This document shows, piece by piece, positions 46,734-56,030 of a stretch of 64,000 bases of DNA. The notes beneath the pieces are model-generated. The model was not told the DNA's origin and did not search any database. It was given only the letters and a program-made list of their open reading frames with translations. Each line of letters starts with the position of its first letter. Position 1 is the first letter of the stretch. Made by a program: the position numbers and the translations under genes. Origin of the DNA: Deinococcus aetherius (GTDB taxonomy: Bacteria; Deinococcota; Deinococci; Deinococcales; Deinococcaceae); the NCBI RefSeq assembly GCF_025997855.1, contig NZ_AP026560.1:1328001-1392000 (forward strand). The letters run 5' to 3'.

Positions 46734-46820
46734 GTGAGTGGAGGTGGCCTGACCCGGAGCGTGCGCGAGAGGCGCGCGGGCCTCCCTGTTCCCCGGGGTA
46801 GGCGGGGCTTCCGTGTTTGA
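46734..46820 (+). CDS. 28-residue leader ORF before the HD-GYP gene
   Basis: GTG 46734 lies exactly 6 nt after TAGGTT (46722-46727), the strongest leaderless arrangement in this part of the window. The predicted peptide is very basic (MSGGGLTRSVRERRAGLPVP...). Its TGA at 46818-46820 overlaps the GTG of the HD-GYP gene (46813) by 8 nt. Translation of this ORF could therefore deliver ribosomes to the weakly signalled GTG downstream. There is no homology evidence. The case rests on promoter spacing and overlap. Confidence 0.4.
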   Translation: MSGGGLTRSVRERRAGLPVPRGRRGFRV

Positions 46821-47853
46821 CGACCTCGACTTCTTCGGGGCGCCGTCCGCTCCCGCCCGCCCTGCTCAGCGCCCCGCGCCCCAGGACCCGGCGGCGCGTC
46901 CGGGGCTGCGGCAGTTGCTGCTGGAGGCCCAGCCGTCGGCGCTCTTCCTGCTCGACGGGGCGGGCCTGCTCCTGGAGGTCGGCGGGGCGTGGGAGGGGGT
47001 CACGGGGACGAAGCCCGAGGAGGCCGCCGGGCAGCCCCTGCACCGCTGGCTGCGCTACGACCGCGCCCGGCACCCAGGGGCGCTGCGGGTCGGGCAGGGG
47101 GTGCTGGAGGAGATCACGCTCGTCACGCCGCTGCACACCCAGGTCGTGCGGGCGACCTGGGGAGCGCGGGGCGAGTACGTGGCGGGCACCCTGGAACCGC
47201 TCGCCCCCGCCGCCCAGCACGCCTTCCGCACCGCCGAGCGACTCCAGGACACCGAGCGGGCCCTCGACGAGACGGTCAACTTCCTGGGGGTGAGCCAGGA
47301 CGCCTGGCAGGCCGAGCATATCCGCCGGATCGTGGACTTCGCGGGGCGCCTCGCCGAGGCGGCGGGCCTGCCTCCCGCCGAGGTGAACGCCGTGCGCTGG
47401 GGCGCGGCCCTGCACGACATCGGCAAGGCGCGGGTGCCCCAGGCGATCCTCCAAAAGCCTGGCCCCCTCGACCCCCTGGAGTACGAGGTGATTCTCCAGC
47501 ACCCCGTCTGGGGGGTGCAGCTCCTCGCCGACCTGCCGTTCCTGCCCGCGCCCACGGTGGACGCCGTGCGCCACCACCACGAGCGCTGGGACGGCCAGGG
47601 GTATCCGCTGGGCCTGGAAAGGGGCCGCATTCCCCTCGCCGCCCGCATCGTGGCGGTGGCCGACGTGTTCGACGCCCTGACCAGCGCCCGCCCCTACAAG
47701 ACCGCCTGGAGCTACCAGGACGCCGTCGAGCACCTCATCGGCGAGGCCGGGCGCCACTTCGACCCCCGGCTCACCCGCCTGTTCGTGTGCGTGGTGCTGG
47801 GCTTCGACCACCTCGAAGGCCGCTTCGCGGACGGTTCGGCGCCGCTGGGCTGA
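46813..47853 (+). CDS. PAS-HD-GYP domain protein, cyclic-di-GMP phosphodiesterase candidate
   Basis: This 346-residue protein has a Pro-rich N-terminal 30 residues, a PAS-like sensor region (about 35-140: ALFLLDGAGLLLEVGGAWEGVTG), a linker helix, and an HD-GYP domain from about 160. HDIGK at 201-205 and the full HHERWDGQGYP block near 255-265 are intact, followed by AVADVFDALTSARPYK. It should hydrolyse c-di-GMP to pGpG or GMP. GTG 46813 has only a weak ribosome binding site and overlaps a short upstream ORF. Confidence 0.88.
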   Translation: MFDDLDFFGAPSAPARPAQRPAPQDPAARPGLRQLLLEAQPSALFLLDGAGLLLEVGGAWEGVTGTKPEEAAGQPLHRWLRYDRARHPGALRVGQGVLEEITLVTPLHTQVVRATWGARGEYVAGTLEPLAPAAQHAFRTAERLQDTERALDETVNFLGVSQDAWQAEHIRRIVDFAGRLAEAAGLPPAEVNAVRWGAALHDIGKARVPQAILQKPGPLDPLEYEVILQHPVWGVQLLADLPFLPAPTVDAVRHHHERWDGQGYPLGLERGRIPLAARIVAVADVFDALTSARPYKTAWSYQDAVEHLIGEAGRHFDPRLTRLFVCVVLGFDHLEGRFADGSAPLG

Positions 47854-48320
47854 CAGCGGTGGCCGTGGAGGTCGGAGGGAAATCCTGCGGCTTCTGCGGC
47901 CCGAGTGGACCGGCAACGCTGTCCAGCAGAGCGAGGAACCGTGATGGGAGCGGCTGGCGTGGAGTTGGCGGGGCGCGGGTTGTCCTGGCAACGGAGTGGA
48001 GCACCGCGATGAGCGCCCGCGCGAGGAATCGGGCGGCGTTCCTCCTGCCCCGGGTCACGCTGGGCGAAGGGTTGATCCACGGTCGAGCCGTCCGACCATG
48101 AACTCGGCATCCAACCTGCTTCCGGCCCCATCCGTGTGAATCCCGCACGCCGCACCTGGCCCGGCGTGGTCGGCTTCAACTCTCCACGGGATTCACTGAC
48201 CGGACGGCCGAGTTGTCGCCCTGCACCGCTCTTCCCCGCCACCGGACCCATCTCATCGCGGACGCCTCCAAACGTCTCGTCCGGGGGATTCGGAGAGCCG
48301 TGGGCGTCGGTTCAGGACGT
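47854..48320. other. 467-nt intergenic region without a recognised gene
   Basis: The stretch lies between the convergent HD-GYP and ABC exporter genes. Open frames cross it on both strands but look like GC-driven artefacts with no motif. GC-rich words such as AGCGAGGAA recur in its first half. I see no terminator with a U tract and no RNA gene. It may be a decayed gene or repeat remnant. Confidence 0.4.
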
Positions 48321-48325
48321 CTACG
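48308..48325 (+). repeat. Left copy of an 18-nt near-identical direct repeat
   Basis: CGGTTCAGGACGTCTACG overlaps the ABC exporter stop codon and matches 50208-50225 at 17 of 18 positions in the same orientation. Confidence 0.5.
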
Positions 48326-50144
48326 CCAGTTCCGCCCGGGCCTCCTGCTCCCGCCGGAACTGGAGGTCGTACAGGTCCCGGTACAGCCCACCCGCCGCCA
48401 TCAGCTCGGCGTGGGTGCCGTCCGCCACGACCTGCCCGCCGTCCATCACCAGGATGCGGTCGGCGTTCCGAATGGTGCTCAGGCGGTGCGCGATCACGAA
48501 GGTCGTGCGGCCCCGCATCAGCCGCTCCAGCGCGGACTGCACCAGCGCCTCCGACTCGTTGTCGAGCGCACTCGTCGCCTCGTCGAGGATCAGGATGCGG
48601 GGGTCCTTGAGCAGCGCGCGGGCGATGGCGACGCGCTGGCGCTGCCCGCCCGAGAGCTTCACCCCCCGCTCGCCCACCACGGTGGCGTACCCGGCCGGAA
48701 AGGCGGCGATGAAGTCGTGCGCGTTGGCGGCGCGGGCGGCGGCCTCGACCTCCTGTGCCGTGGCGTCCGGGCGCCCGTAGCGGATGTTCTCCTCGACCGA
48801 GCCCGAAAAGAGCAGCGTCTCCTGCGGCACGAGCCCCACCTGGGCGCGCAGTTCCTCGGGCGCGTATTCCCGCACGTCGCGCCCGTCCACCCGCAGCTCG
48901 CCCGCCGTCACGTCCCAGAAACGCGGGATCAGGCTCACCAGGGTCGTCTTGCCTGCCCCGCTGGGCCCCACGAGCGCGACGACCTGACCGGCGGGCACGT
49001 CGAACCTCACGTCCTGCAAGACGGGCGCGTCCCCGTAGCGGAAACTCACCCGGTCGAAGGTCACCCGGCCCTGAGCGCGGGGCAGCGGCGCGGGGGAGGC
49101 CGGGACGGGGAGGTCGCTGCGCTCGTCGAGCAGCTCGAAGATGCGGCCTGACGCCCCCAGCGCCTCCTGGAACTGGTTGAAGATGCCCGTCAGGGAGGCG
49201 ACCGTGCCCCCCACCTGGAGGGCGTAGATCAGGAAGGTGACGAGGTTGCCGGGGGTGAGCCCGCCCGTCATGACCTGCCGCCCGCCGTACCACAGCAGCG
49301 CGGCGAGCGACCCGAAGGTCAGGAAGCTCAGCGTGCCGCCCATCAGGGCCTGGAGGCGGGCACGTTTCAGGGCCGCGCGGAAGCTGGCGAGGACGCCCCG
49401 CCCGTACCGCTCCCGCTCGATCCCTTCCGCCGTGAAGCTCTGCACCACCCGCACCCCGCTGATCGCCTCCTCCGCGCTCGCGTTCGCCCCGGCCACCGCG
49501 TCCTGCACCTCGCGGCTGACCCGGCGAATCCGGCGCCCGATGAGGACCGCCGTGCCGATCACGAGGGGGATCACCGCGAGGGTGAACAGGCTCAGGCGCG
49601 GGCTCGTCGTGATCAGCAGGACGACGGCCCCGACCAGGCTGACCGTCTGGGCGGCGAGCTGCGCCAGGGCCGTGCTCGTCACCGTCTGCACGGTGCCCAC
49701 GTCGGCGGTGAGGCGGCTCGTGAGGTCCCCGGTCTTGTGGTCGGCGAAAAAGCGCGGCGAGAGGGTGAGGAGGTGGGAAAAGAGGGCCCGCCGCAGGTCG
49801 GCCACCACCCCCGCCCCCACCCGCGCGAGCAGGTACGACTGCGCCGCCGCGAAGAGGGACGAGAGGGCGAAGATGCCGATGAGGGCGAGCACCGTCCGGT
49901 CGAGTGGCCCGGTGTCCGTGCTTCCCACCCGCAGGAAGGAGGCGTCGATCAGCCGCCCGAACAGCAGCGGGAAGACCAGATTCAGGCCGCTGGAGACCAG
50001 CGTGGCGATCACGCCCACCGCGAAGATGCCCCGGTAGGGCCGCGCGAAGGCGAGCAGCCGCGCGAGCTGCCGGGGGTCGCGCCTCACGCGCGGTGCGTCG
50101 GGGTCCCGGGCCACGGGGACGGAGCGGGAGGGGCGCGAGAGCAT
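48321..50144 (-). CDS. ABC exporter with fused membrane and ATPase domains (MsbA/BmrA type)
   Basis: This 607-residue half-transporter is expected to dimerise. Six hydrophobic helices fill residues about 35-330, and the nucleotide-binding domain follows: Walker A GPSGAGKTT, Q-loop VPQETLLFSG, signature LSGGQRQRV, Walker B ILILDEATSALD and switch His VIAHRLSTI. The substrate could be lipid or drug. The ATG at 50144 is chosen because TACCCT lies exactly 6 nt upstream (complement of 50151-50156). The longer frame upstream is a shadow over repeat sequence. Confidence 0.9.
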   Translation of the reverse strand: MLSRPSRSVPVARDPDAPRVRRDPRQLARLLAFARPYRGIFAVGVIATLVSSGLNLVFPLLFGRLIDASFLRVGSTDTGPLDRTVLALIGIFALSSLFAAAQSYLLARVGAGVVADLRRALFSHLLTLSPRFFADHKTGDLTSRLTADVGTVQTVTSTALAQLAAQTVSLVGAVVLLITTSPRLSLFTLAVIPLVIGTAVLIGRRIRRVSREVQDAVAGANASAEEAISGVRVVQSFTAEGIERERYGRGVLASFRAALKRARLQALMGGTLSFLTFGSLAALLWYGGRQVMTGGLTPGNLVTFLIYALQVGGTVASLTGIFNQFQEALGASGRIFELLDERSDLPVPASPAPLPRAQGRVTFDRVSFRYGDAPVLQDVRFDVPAGQVVALVGPSGAGKTTLVSLIPRFWDVTAGELRVDGRDVREYAPEELRAQVGLVPQETLLFSGSVEENIRYGRPDATAQEVEAAARAANAHDFIAAFPAGYATVVGERGVKLSGGQRQRVAIARALLKDPRILILDEATSALDNESEALVQSALERLMRGRTTFVIAHRLSTIRNADRILVMDGGQVVADGTHAELMAAGGLYRDLYDLQFRREQEARAELA

Positions 50145-50150
50145 GGGGCC

Positions 50151-50156
50151 AGGGTA
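50151..50156 (-). promoter_or_regulatory. -10 box of the leaderless ABC exporter gene
   Basis: TACCCT on the minus strand ends 6 nt before the ATG at 50144. Confidence 0.55.
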
Positions 50157-50207
50157 CGCCCCGCGCGGGAAAAAGAAGTGCGCCCGGGACAGGCTTTTGC
50201 CTTGACC

Positions 50208-50225
50208 CGGTTCAGGATGTCTACG
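50208..50225 (+). repeat. Right copy of the 18-nt direct repeat
   Basis: CGGTTCAGGATGTCTACG lies upstream of the ABC exporter and matches 48308-48325 at 17 of 18 positions. The pair brackets the gene. Confidence 0.5.
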
Positions 50226-50250
50226 ACGGCAAGGAAGCGTCGTTCTGTTG

Positions 50251-50322
50251 CCCCTCTCCCCGGGTGGGACCTGCAAAGCTGCGAAGCAGAGAGGGCGTTG
50301 CGAAGCAACGGGTGAGGGGGCG
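50251..50322 (+). repeat. Intergenic repeat with two GAA-loop hairpins
   Basis: CCCCTCTCCCC at the left and GGGTGAGGGGG at the right frame two small hairpins, CTGC-GAA-GCAG and GTTGC-GAA-GCAAC. The arrangement resembles small palindromic repeats dispersed in Deinococcus genomes and partly matches 263-322 in the opposite orientation. It fills the gap between the ABC exporter and a receiver gene. Confidence 0.5.
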
Positions 50323-50440
50323 TGTGACCAGCCCCGTCGCTCCCCCAGGGCCAAGCAACGCCCGGCCCCCTATGGAGGGAGAGGAGAGAAAAGCCTGCGC
50401 CCGGGGGCTTTTGACGGCCGCAGGTGGGCTCCCGCGCCGT

Positions 50441-50881
50441 CTACCCCTGGTCCCCGACGGTGTTGTTGAGGGCCACCCAGAAGGCCGTCAGGGTGCGCAT
50501 CGCCTCCACCGTGCCGTCGAACGAGACGGGTTTGACGACGTACGCGTTCGCGCCGCTCGCGTAGCTGCTGTAGACGTCCCCGTCCGCCTGCGACGTGGTG
50601 AGCATGACGACCGGGAGGTGGCGCAGCCGGGCATCACGCCGCAGTTCTCCCAGCACCTCCAGGCCGCTCATCCTCGGCATGTTCAGGTCGAGCAGCACGA
50701 CGTGGGGATCACCCGTGCCCCGGCTCGCGTGCGGGCCCTCGCGCCGCAGGAAGGCGAGGGCGTCGGCTCCGTCGCGGGCCACCGACACGACCGCGCCCAG
50801 CCCGGACAGTTCGAGCGCCGCCTGCGCGAGGATCACGTCCGTCTCGTTGTCGTCCACCAGCAGCACGTGACGCCCCGCCAT
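50441..50881 (-). CDS. Single-domain response regulator (Rcp1-like) 1
   Basis: This 146-residue receiver domain has no output domain. The acidic pocket is in LLVDDNETD, the phospho-acceptor Asp is in VVLLDLNMPRMSG, and the Thr and Lys positions are in MLTTSQ and YVVKPVS. The longer alpha4 region and the C-terminal FWVALNNT helix resemble the Rcp1-type regulators paired with phytochrome-like kinases. It lies just downstream of a second receiver gene on the same strand, 8 nt apart, and near a PAS kinase. Confidence 0.88.
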   Translation of the reverse strand: MAGRHVLLVDDNETDVILAQAALELSGLGAVVSVARDGADALAFLRREGPHASRGTGDPHVVLLDLNMPRMSGLEVLGELRRDARLRHLPVVMLTTSQADGDVYSSYASGANAYVVKPVSFDGTVEAMRTLTAFWVALNNTVGDQG

Positions 50882-50888
50882 CGCCGGC

Positions 50889-51332
50889 CTACCAGCGTGG
50901 GCGCGGCGCCGACGGCGTGCGCGACAGGTTCGACCAGAAGTGACCCACCGCGTTCACGGTCGCCTCGAATTCCTCCGGCCCCACGGGCTTGCTGATGAAA
51001 AACGCCGCGCCGAGGTCGCGCGCGGCCCGGGCGTCGTTCGCCTCCTCGCTTACCGTGAGGATCACGACCGGCAGAAACGACAGGCGCTCGTCGCGCTTGA
51101 TCTCGTCGAGCACGTCGAGCCCGGGCATGTCGGGAAGGCCCAGGTCGAGGATCACGAGGGCGGGCAGGGTGTCCTCCCGCCCCTGGAAGGCGCCCGCCCG
51201 CCGCAGGAAGTCGAGCCCGGCCTGGCCGGTCTGCACGGCCGTCACGTCGAACCGGCCGTGCCCCGCGAAGGCCCGGCGGCCCAGTTCGATTGCCTGCGCG
51301 TCGTCTTCGATCAGGAGCACATAGGGCTGCAT
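50889..51332 (-). CDS. Single-domain response regulator 2
   Basis: This 147-residue receiver domain has LLIEDDAQAIE, the phospho-acceptor in LVILDLGLPDMPG, LTVSEE in place of the usual Thr/Ser switch region, and FFISKPVGPEEF with the conserved Lys. It is divergent from the PAS histidine kinase gene and upstream of receiver 1. A TACAAT box (complement of 51341-51346) lies 8 nt before the ATG, so the two-gene receiver mRNA is probably leaderless. Confidence 0.88.
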   Translation of the reverse strand: MQPYVLLIEDDAQAIELGRRAFAGHGRFDVTAVQTGQAGLDFLRRAGAFQGREDTLPALVILDLGLPDMPGLDVLDEIKRDERLSFLPVVILTVSEEANDARAARDLGAAFFISKPVGPEEFEATVNAVGHFWSNLSRTPSAPRPRW

Positions 51333-51383
51333 GCCGCTCCATTGTACCCGCCCTGGTATCGTCGGAGTCCGGGAGGGTGGGGC

Positions 51384-52908
51384 ATGACGAGTTCGGGACA
51401 GGAGGGGGGGCGCGGCGACCTGCTGGAAATGTTCGCCGAGGCCTTCGACCGCGCGCCGGTCGGCTTCGCCCTGTTCGACACGGCCGCGCGGTACGTGCGC
51501 GTCAACCGGGCGCTCGCCGAGATGAACGGCCTGCCGCCCGAGGCGCACGTGGGCCGGTCGGTCCCCGAGCTGCTGCCGCACCTGCCGCCCGGGGTCGTGC
51601 GGGGCCTGGAGGAAACCCTGCGCACGGGGAAGGTCGGCCCGGCCACCGAGGTCGTGGGCGAGACGCCCGCCGCGCCGGGGAGGCAGCGCACCTGGCTTCT
51701 CACCCCGTACCCGCTCTGCGGACAGGGGGGCCGCGTGCTCGGCGCGGCGGGCCTTGTCGTGGAGACGACCGAGCGCAGGCGGGACGAGGAGGCCCTGCGC
51801 GAGCAGGCCGAGTTGCTCGCCCTCGCCAACGAGACGGTGATCCTGCGCGACCCCGGGAGCCGCGTCACCAGCTGGAATGCCGCCGCCACGGCGATGTACG
51901 GCTACACGGCCGGGGAGGCGCTCGGGCGGGTGACGCACGACCTGCTGCGCACGCGCTTTCCCGAGTCGAAGGGGGCCGTGGACCGGGCGCTGCTGCGGCA
52001 CGGCTACTGGGAGGGCGAGCTGACGCACCGCACGCGCGGCGGCGAGGAGATCGTGGTGCTCAGCCGTCAGGCGGCGCGGCGCGGGCGGCGAGGTACGCGC
52101 GGTTGTGGAGATCAACTGGGACATCACCGCCCGCAAGCGGGCCGAGCGGGAGCTGGAGGAACTGAACCGGACCCTGGAACGCCGCGTTCGGGAACGCACC
52201 CGCGAACTCAGCGCGCAGGGGGAGGAACTGGAGGCCTTCGCGTACACCGTCGCGCACGACCTGCGCGCCCCGCTGCGCTCGATCTCCGGCTTTGCCAGCG
52301 CGGTCACCCAGGACTACGCGCCGCTCCTCGACGAGGACGGGCGGGACATGCTGGGCCGCATCCGGGCGAGCGCCGAGCGGATGGACGAGCTTATCCGCGA
52401 CCTGCTCGCGTACAGCCACCTCGGCCGCGCCGAACTGCGCCCCGGGCCGGTGAGCCTGGACGGCGTGTTCGGCAGCATCCTCGCGGGCCTGCGGGCCGAG
52501 GTGGAGGCGGGCGGCGCGGAGGTGGACCTCGCCGGGCCGCTCGGCACCGTGTGGGGCCATGAGGCGACGGTGTGGCAGGTGGCGGCGAACCTGCTCGGCA
52601 ACGCCCTGAAGTTCGTCGCGCCCGGCGTGCGGCCCCGCGTGCGGGTGTGGGCCGAGACGCGCGGCGGCCTGCGGCGGGTGTGGGTGGAGGACAACGGCAT
52701 CGGGGTGGACGTCCGGCACGAGCAGCGCATCTTCCGGGTGTTCGAGCGGCTGCACACCCTGGAGGCGTACCCGGGCACCGGGGTGGGGCTCGCCATCGTC
52801 AGGAAGGGTCTGGAGCGCATGAACGGCCGCGTGGGCGTCCGGCCGCGCGAGGGGGGCGGCAGCCGTTTCTGGTTCGAGCTGCCGCTCGCTCCCGGGGAGG
52901 CGGCGTGA
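51384..52908 (+). pseudogene. PAS-PAS histidine kinase, frameshifted
   Basis: The first frame encodes two PAS domains (APVGFALFDTAARYVRVNRA and ANETVILRDPGSRVTSWNAAATAMYGYT) up to about 52075. The kinase part continues in the +1 frame from about 52084 (GGEVRAVVEINWDITARKRAE). It has H-box HDLRAPLRSISG, N-box NLLGNALKF, G1 VEDNGIGVD and G2 GTGVGLAIV, all intact. One inserted base (or two lost) in the repetitive GCGGCGCGGCGCGGG tract at 52067-52085 explains the break. It could be a real inactivation, a phase-variable tract or an assembly error. The last 4 nt overlap the next receiver gene. Confidence 0.75.
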
Positions 52909-53315
52909 ACGCGGACGTGCTGCTCGTCGAGGACAGCGCGGACGACGTGCTGTTCATCCGGCGGGCGTTTGGCGGCACCGACCTCGACGTGACGCTGCGG
53001 GTGGCGCGCGACGGCGAGCAGGCCCTGGAGGAACTCGCGGCGCCCCGCCCCCCCGACCTCGTGCTCCTCGATCTCAGGCTGCCGCGCCTGGGCGGGCTGG
53101 AGGTGCTGGCCTGGCTGCGTGCGCAGGCGCACCTCGCGCGGGTGCCGGTGGTGGTGCTCACCACCTCGCACGAGCCCCGGGACGTGCGCGGGGCGTACGA
53201 CGTGGGCGCGACCTCGTACCTCGTCAAGCCCGTGAACGCCGAGGCCCTGCGCACGCTCGTGCAGACCCTCGGCCTGTACTGGCTGCGCCTGAACACGCCC
53301 GCCCCCGACGGGTAA
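52905..53315 (+). CDS. Single-domain response regulator 3
   Basis: This 136-residue receiver protein has LLVEDSADD, the phospho-acceptor in LVLLDLRLPRLGG, switch LTTSHE and YLVKPVN. GTG 52905 overlaps the kinase TGA (GTGA), so it is translated with the kinase C-terminal part and is its likely phosphorylation partner. The C-terminal helix (GLYWLRLN) is of the Rcp1 kind, like the two divergent receivers. Confidence 0.88.
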   Translation: MNADVLLVEDSADDVLFIRRAFGGTDLDVTLRVARDGEQALEELAAPRPPDLVLLDLRLPRLGGLEVLAWLRAQAHLARVPVVVLTTSHEPRDVRGAYDVGATSYLVKPVNAEALRTLVQTLGLYWLRLNTPAPDG

Positions 53316-53344
53316 CCCGGCCCGCGCCGCCACCCCGCTCCGGG

Positions 53345-53350
53345 TACAGT
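53345..53350 (+). promoter_or_regulatory. -10 box of the leader ORF/arsB-like unit
   Basis: TACAGT ends exactly 6 nt before GTG 53357, the first codon of a 14-codon leader ORF. Confidence 0.5.
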
Positions 53351-53356
53351 GGGGCC

Positions 53357-53397
53357 GTGTTGTCCAACCGTTCAGGCCTCCCGCCCCGGCAGACGGG

Positions 53398-53401
<4 letters not shown>
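53357..53401 (+). CDS. 14-residue leader ORF before the ArsB-like gene
   Basis: GTG 53357 follows TACAGT with a 6-nt gap. The ORF reads MLSNRSGLPPRQTG and ends with a TGA at 53399-53401 that overlaps GTG 53398 of the transporter gene (GTGA). The transporter has no other in-frame start nearby and no ribosome binding site. The leader therefore plausibly recruits ribosomes as a leaderless ORF and hands them on. A regulatory peptide role is possible but not shown by sequence. Confidence 0.4.
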
Positions 53402-54681
<1,280 letters not shown>

Positions 54682-54684
54682 GCG

Positions 54685-55230
54685 TCAGGGCCGGGGAGAT
54701 GGCGGGGCAGGCCCGGGCCGGGCCGGGGGCCCCCGGTCTTCGAGGAGTTGCCCGCTCCTGCGGTCGAAGTGCAGTTCCGCCACCACCTGAGTCCCGCTCA
54801 GCAGGTAGCAGTGGACCTGCGGCCCGACCACCCGCGCGAAGCTCGACAGGGTGAGCCCGGCGACCTGGGCCGCCAGCCGCGCCCGGGCCTGCGCTCCGAG
54901 CGTGGGAACCCCGGCCCCGGGCAGCGCCCGCTCCCCGCCGCGCGGCACGAGGTCGCCCCCCGTGGTCACAAAGGCCCGCGCCACCGTCCGGCCTGAGAAC
55001 TCCAGGGGAACCACTAGGCGCCGCCCGGCCGGGGTGTCCTGCACCAGGACCGCGCCCGGCTCCAGGGCCCCCGTGACCGCCCGCGCCCGTCGCAGGTACC
55101 CCTGCGCCTCCTCGAAGGCGAGCAGCGCCTCCCTCGGCGGGGGCGGGGGGCCCGGCCGGGGGGGCGGCGCGGCGGGCGCGGGGGTCAGCAGGGCGAGAGT
55201 CAGCAACACGGCACGCACGGGGGCCTCCAT
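54685..55230 (-). CDS. Secreted protein with a PepSY-like C-terminus
   Basis: This 181-residue exported protein has the signal peptide APVRAVLLTLALLTPAPA and a Pro-rich segment. The body ends in VHCYLLSGTQVVAELHFDRRSGQLLED, the strand-turn-strand pattern and D-x-x-x-G turn of PepSY domains. It is the last gene of a minus-strand group that starts with a two-component system, so it may modulate that sensor. The family assignment is tentative. The ATG at 55230 is preferred for the signal peptide. Confidence 0.6.
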   Translation of the reverse strand: MEAPVRAVLLTLALLTPAPAAPPPRPGPPPPPREALLAFEEAQGYLRRARAVTGALEPGAVLVQDTPAGRRLVVPLEFSGRTVARAFVTTGGDLVPRGGERALPGAGVPTLGAQARARLAAQVAGLTLSSFARVVGPQVHCYLLSGTQVVAELHFDRRSGQLLEDRGPPARPGPAPPSPRP

Positions 55231-55301
55231 CGGCGAAAGGGGCGGGGCCACGGCCTCGCCCCCCGCCCTGAACTTACCCTACGCGCCTCACCCCAAGCTG
55301 A

Positions 55302-55991
55302 TCAGCGGCGCGGCGCGGGCGGAGTCCCCAGCAGGGCCTCGGCGGCCCGCAGCAGGGCCCGGCCCGCCTCCTGCCGCGCCCGGTCCGTGCTCAGGAGGTA
55401 CACGCGCGCCTCTCGCAGGTAACCGCGCACCCGAGCGTCGGTGGTCCGGGCGAGCAACTGGTCCACGCGGGAGACCCGCGCCGCGCTTCCCCGTGGACTC
55501 TGCCCGGCGGGGCCGCACTCCGGCGGGGAAGGAGGCGTGCCGGGGCGGGCGGTGGGAGCCGGGGGAACGGGCGCCCCCGGGACGGCCGGAGCCCCCTGCG
55601 GCGCTGGAGCTATGGCCGTGCCGGGCCGGGCCACGGGGGCGGAGGTGGTCGGTCCCGTGGGAGCGGCGCCTTGTGGCGGTGTGGGGGGCTGGACCGGCGG
55701 CGGCGTTCCCGGCCGGGCCCCCGTCTGCCCCGGGACCGCCGGGGTGGGCGCGGCGCGGCCGGGGCCTGGTTGAGGAGCGACACAGCCGACAGGTGCGGGC
55801 GGGCGCGGCGCCTCCCGCTGGGGACCCGGCGTGCCGGGACGTGCCTGGCCGGGCAGATTCACCCCGGGGGCGGGGAGAGGGGCCGGTGCCGCCTGGGCCA
55901 CCGCCCCGGGCAGGGTGGGCTGGGTGGGGGCGTCCGCCAGGGCGGCGCCTCCCAGACCGAGCAGCAACGTGGTAAGGAAAATCTGTCTCAT
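55302..55991 (-). CDS. Secreted proline-rich protein
   Basis: This 229-residue protein has the signal peptide MRQIFLTTLLLGLGGAALA. About 130 residues are then dominated by Pro, Ala, Gly and Gln with recurring ARPGTP-like words. A C-terminal helical segment (about 170-229: VDQLLARTTDARVRGYLREARVYLLS) is followed by a basic end. AAGGAG precedes the ATG. The repeat zone suggests a flexible tether spanning the thick cell wall. The helical end is unrecognised. It follows the CusS-like kinase gene on the same strand. Confidence 0.7.
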   Translation of the reverse strand: MRQIFLTTLLLGLGGAALADAPTQPTLPGAVAQAAPAPLPAPGVNLPGQARPGTPGPQREAPRPPAPVGCVAPQPGPGRAAPTPAVPGQTGARPGTPPPVQPPTPPQGAAPTGPTTSAPVARPGTAIAPAPQGAPAVPGAPVPPAPTARPGTPPSPPECGPAGQSPRGSAARVSRVDQLLARTTDARVRGYLREARVYLLSTDRARQEAGRALLRAAEALLGTPPAPRR

Positions 55992-56030
55992 GCCTTGCTC
56001 CTTTCGGGCGAGCCTTCTCGCCCTGCGGAG

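Noticed and set aside
47771..48148. A minus-strand frame in the gap after the HD-GYP gene
   Set aside because: There is no motif, and part of it is antisense to the HD-GYP gene. Codon positions show no protein-like pattern.
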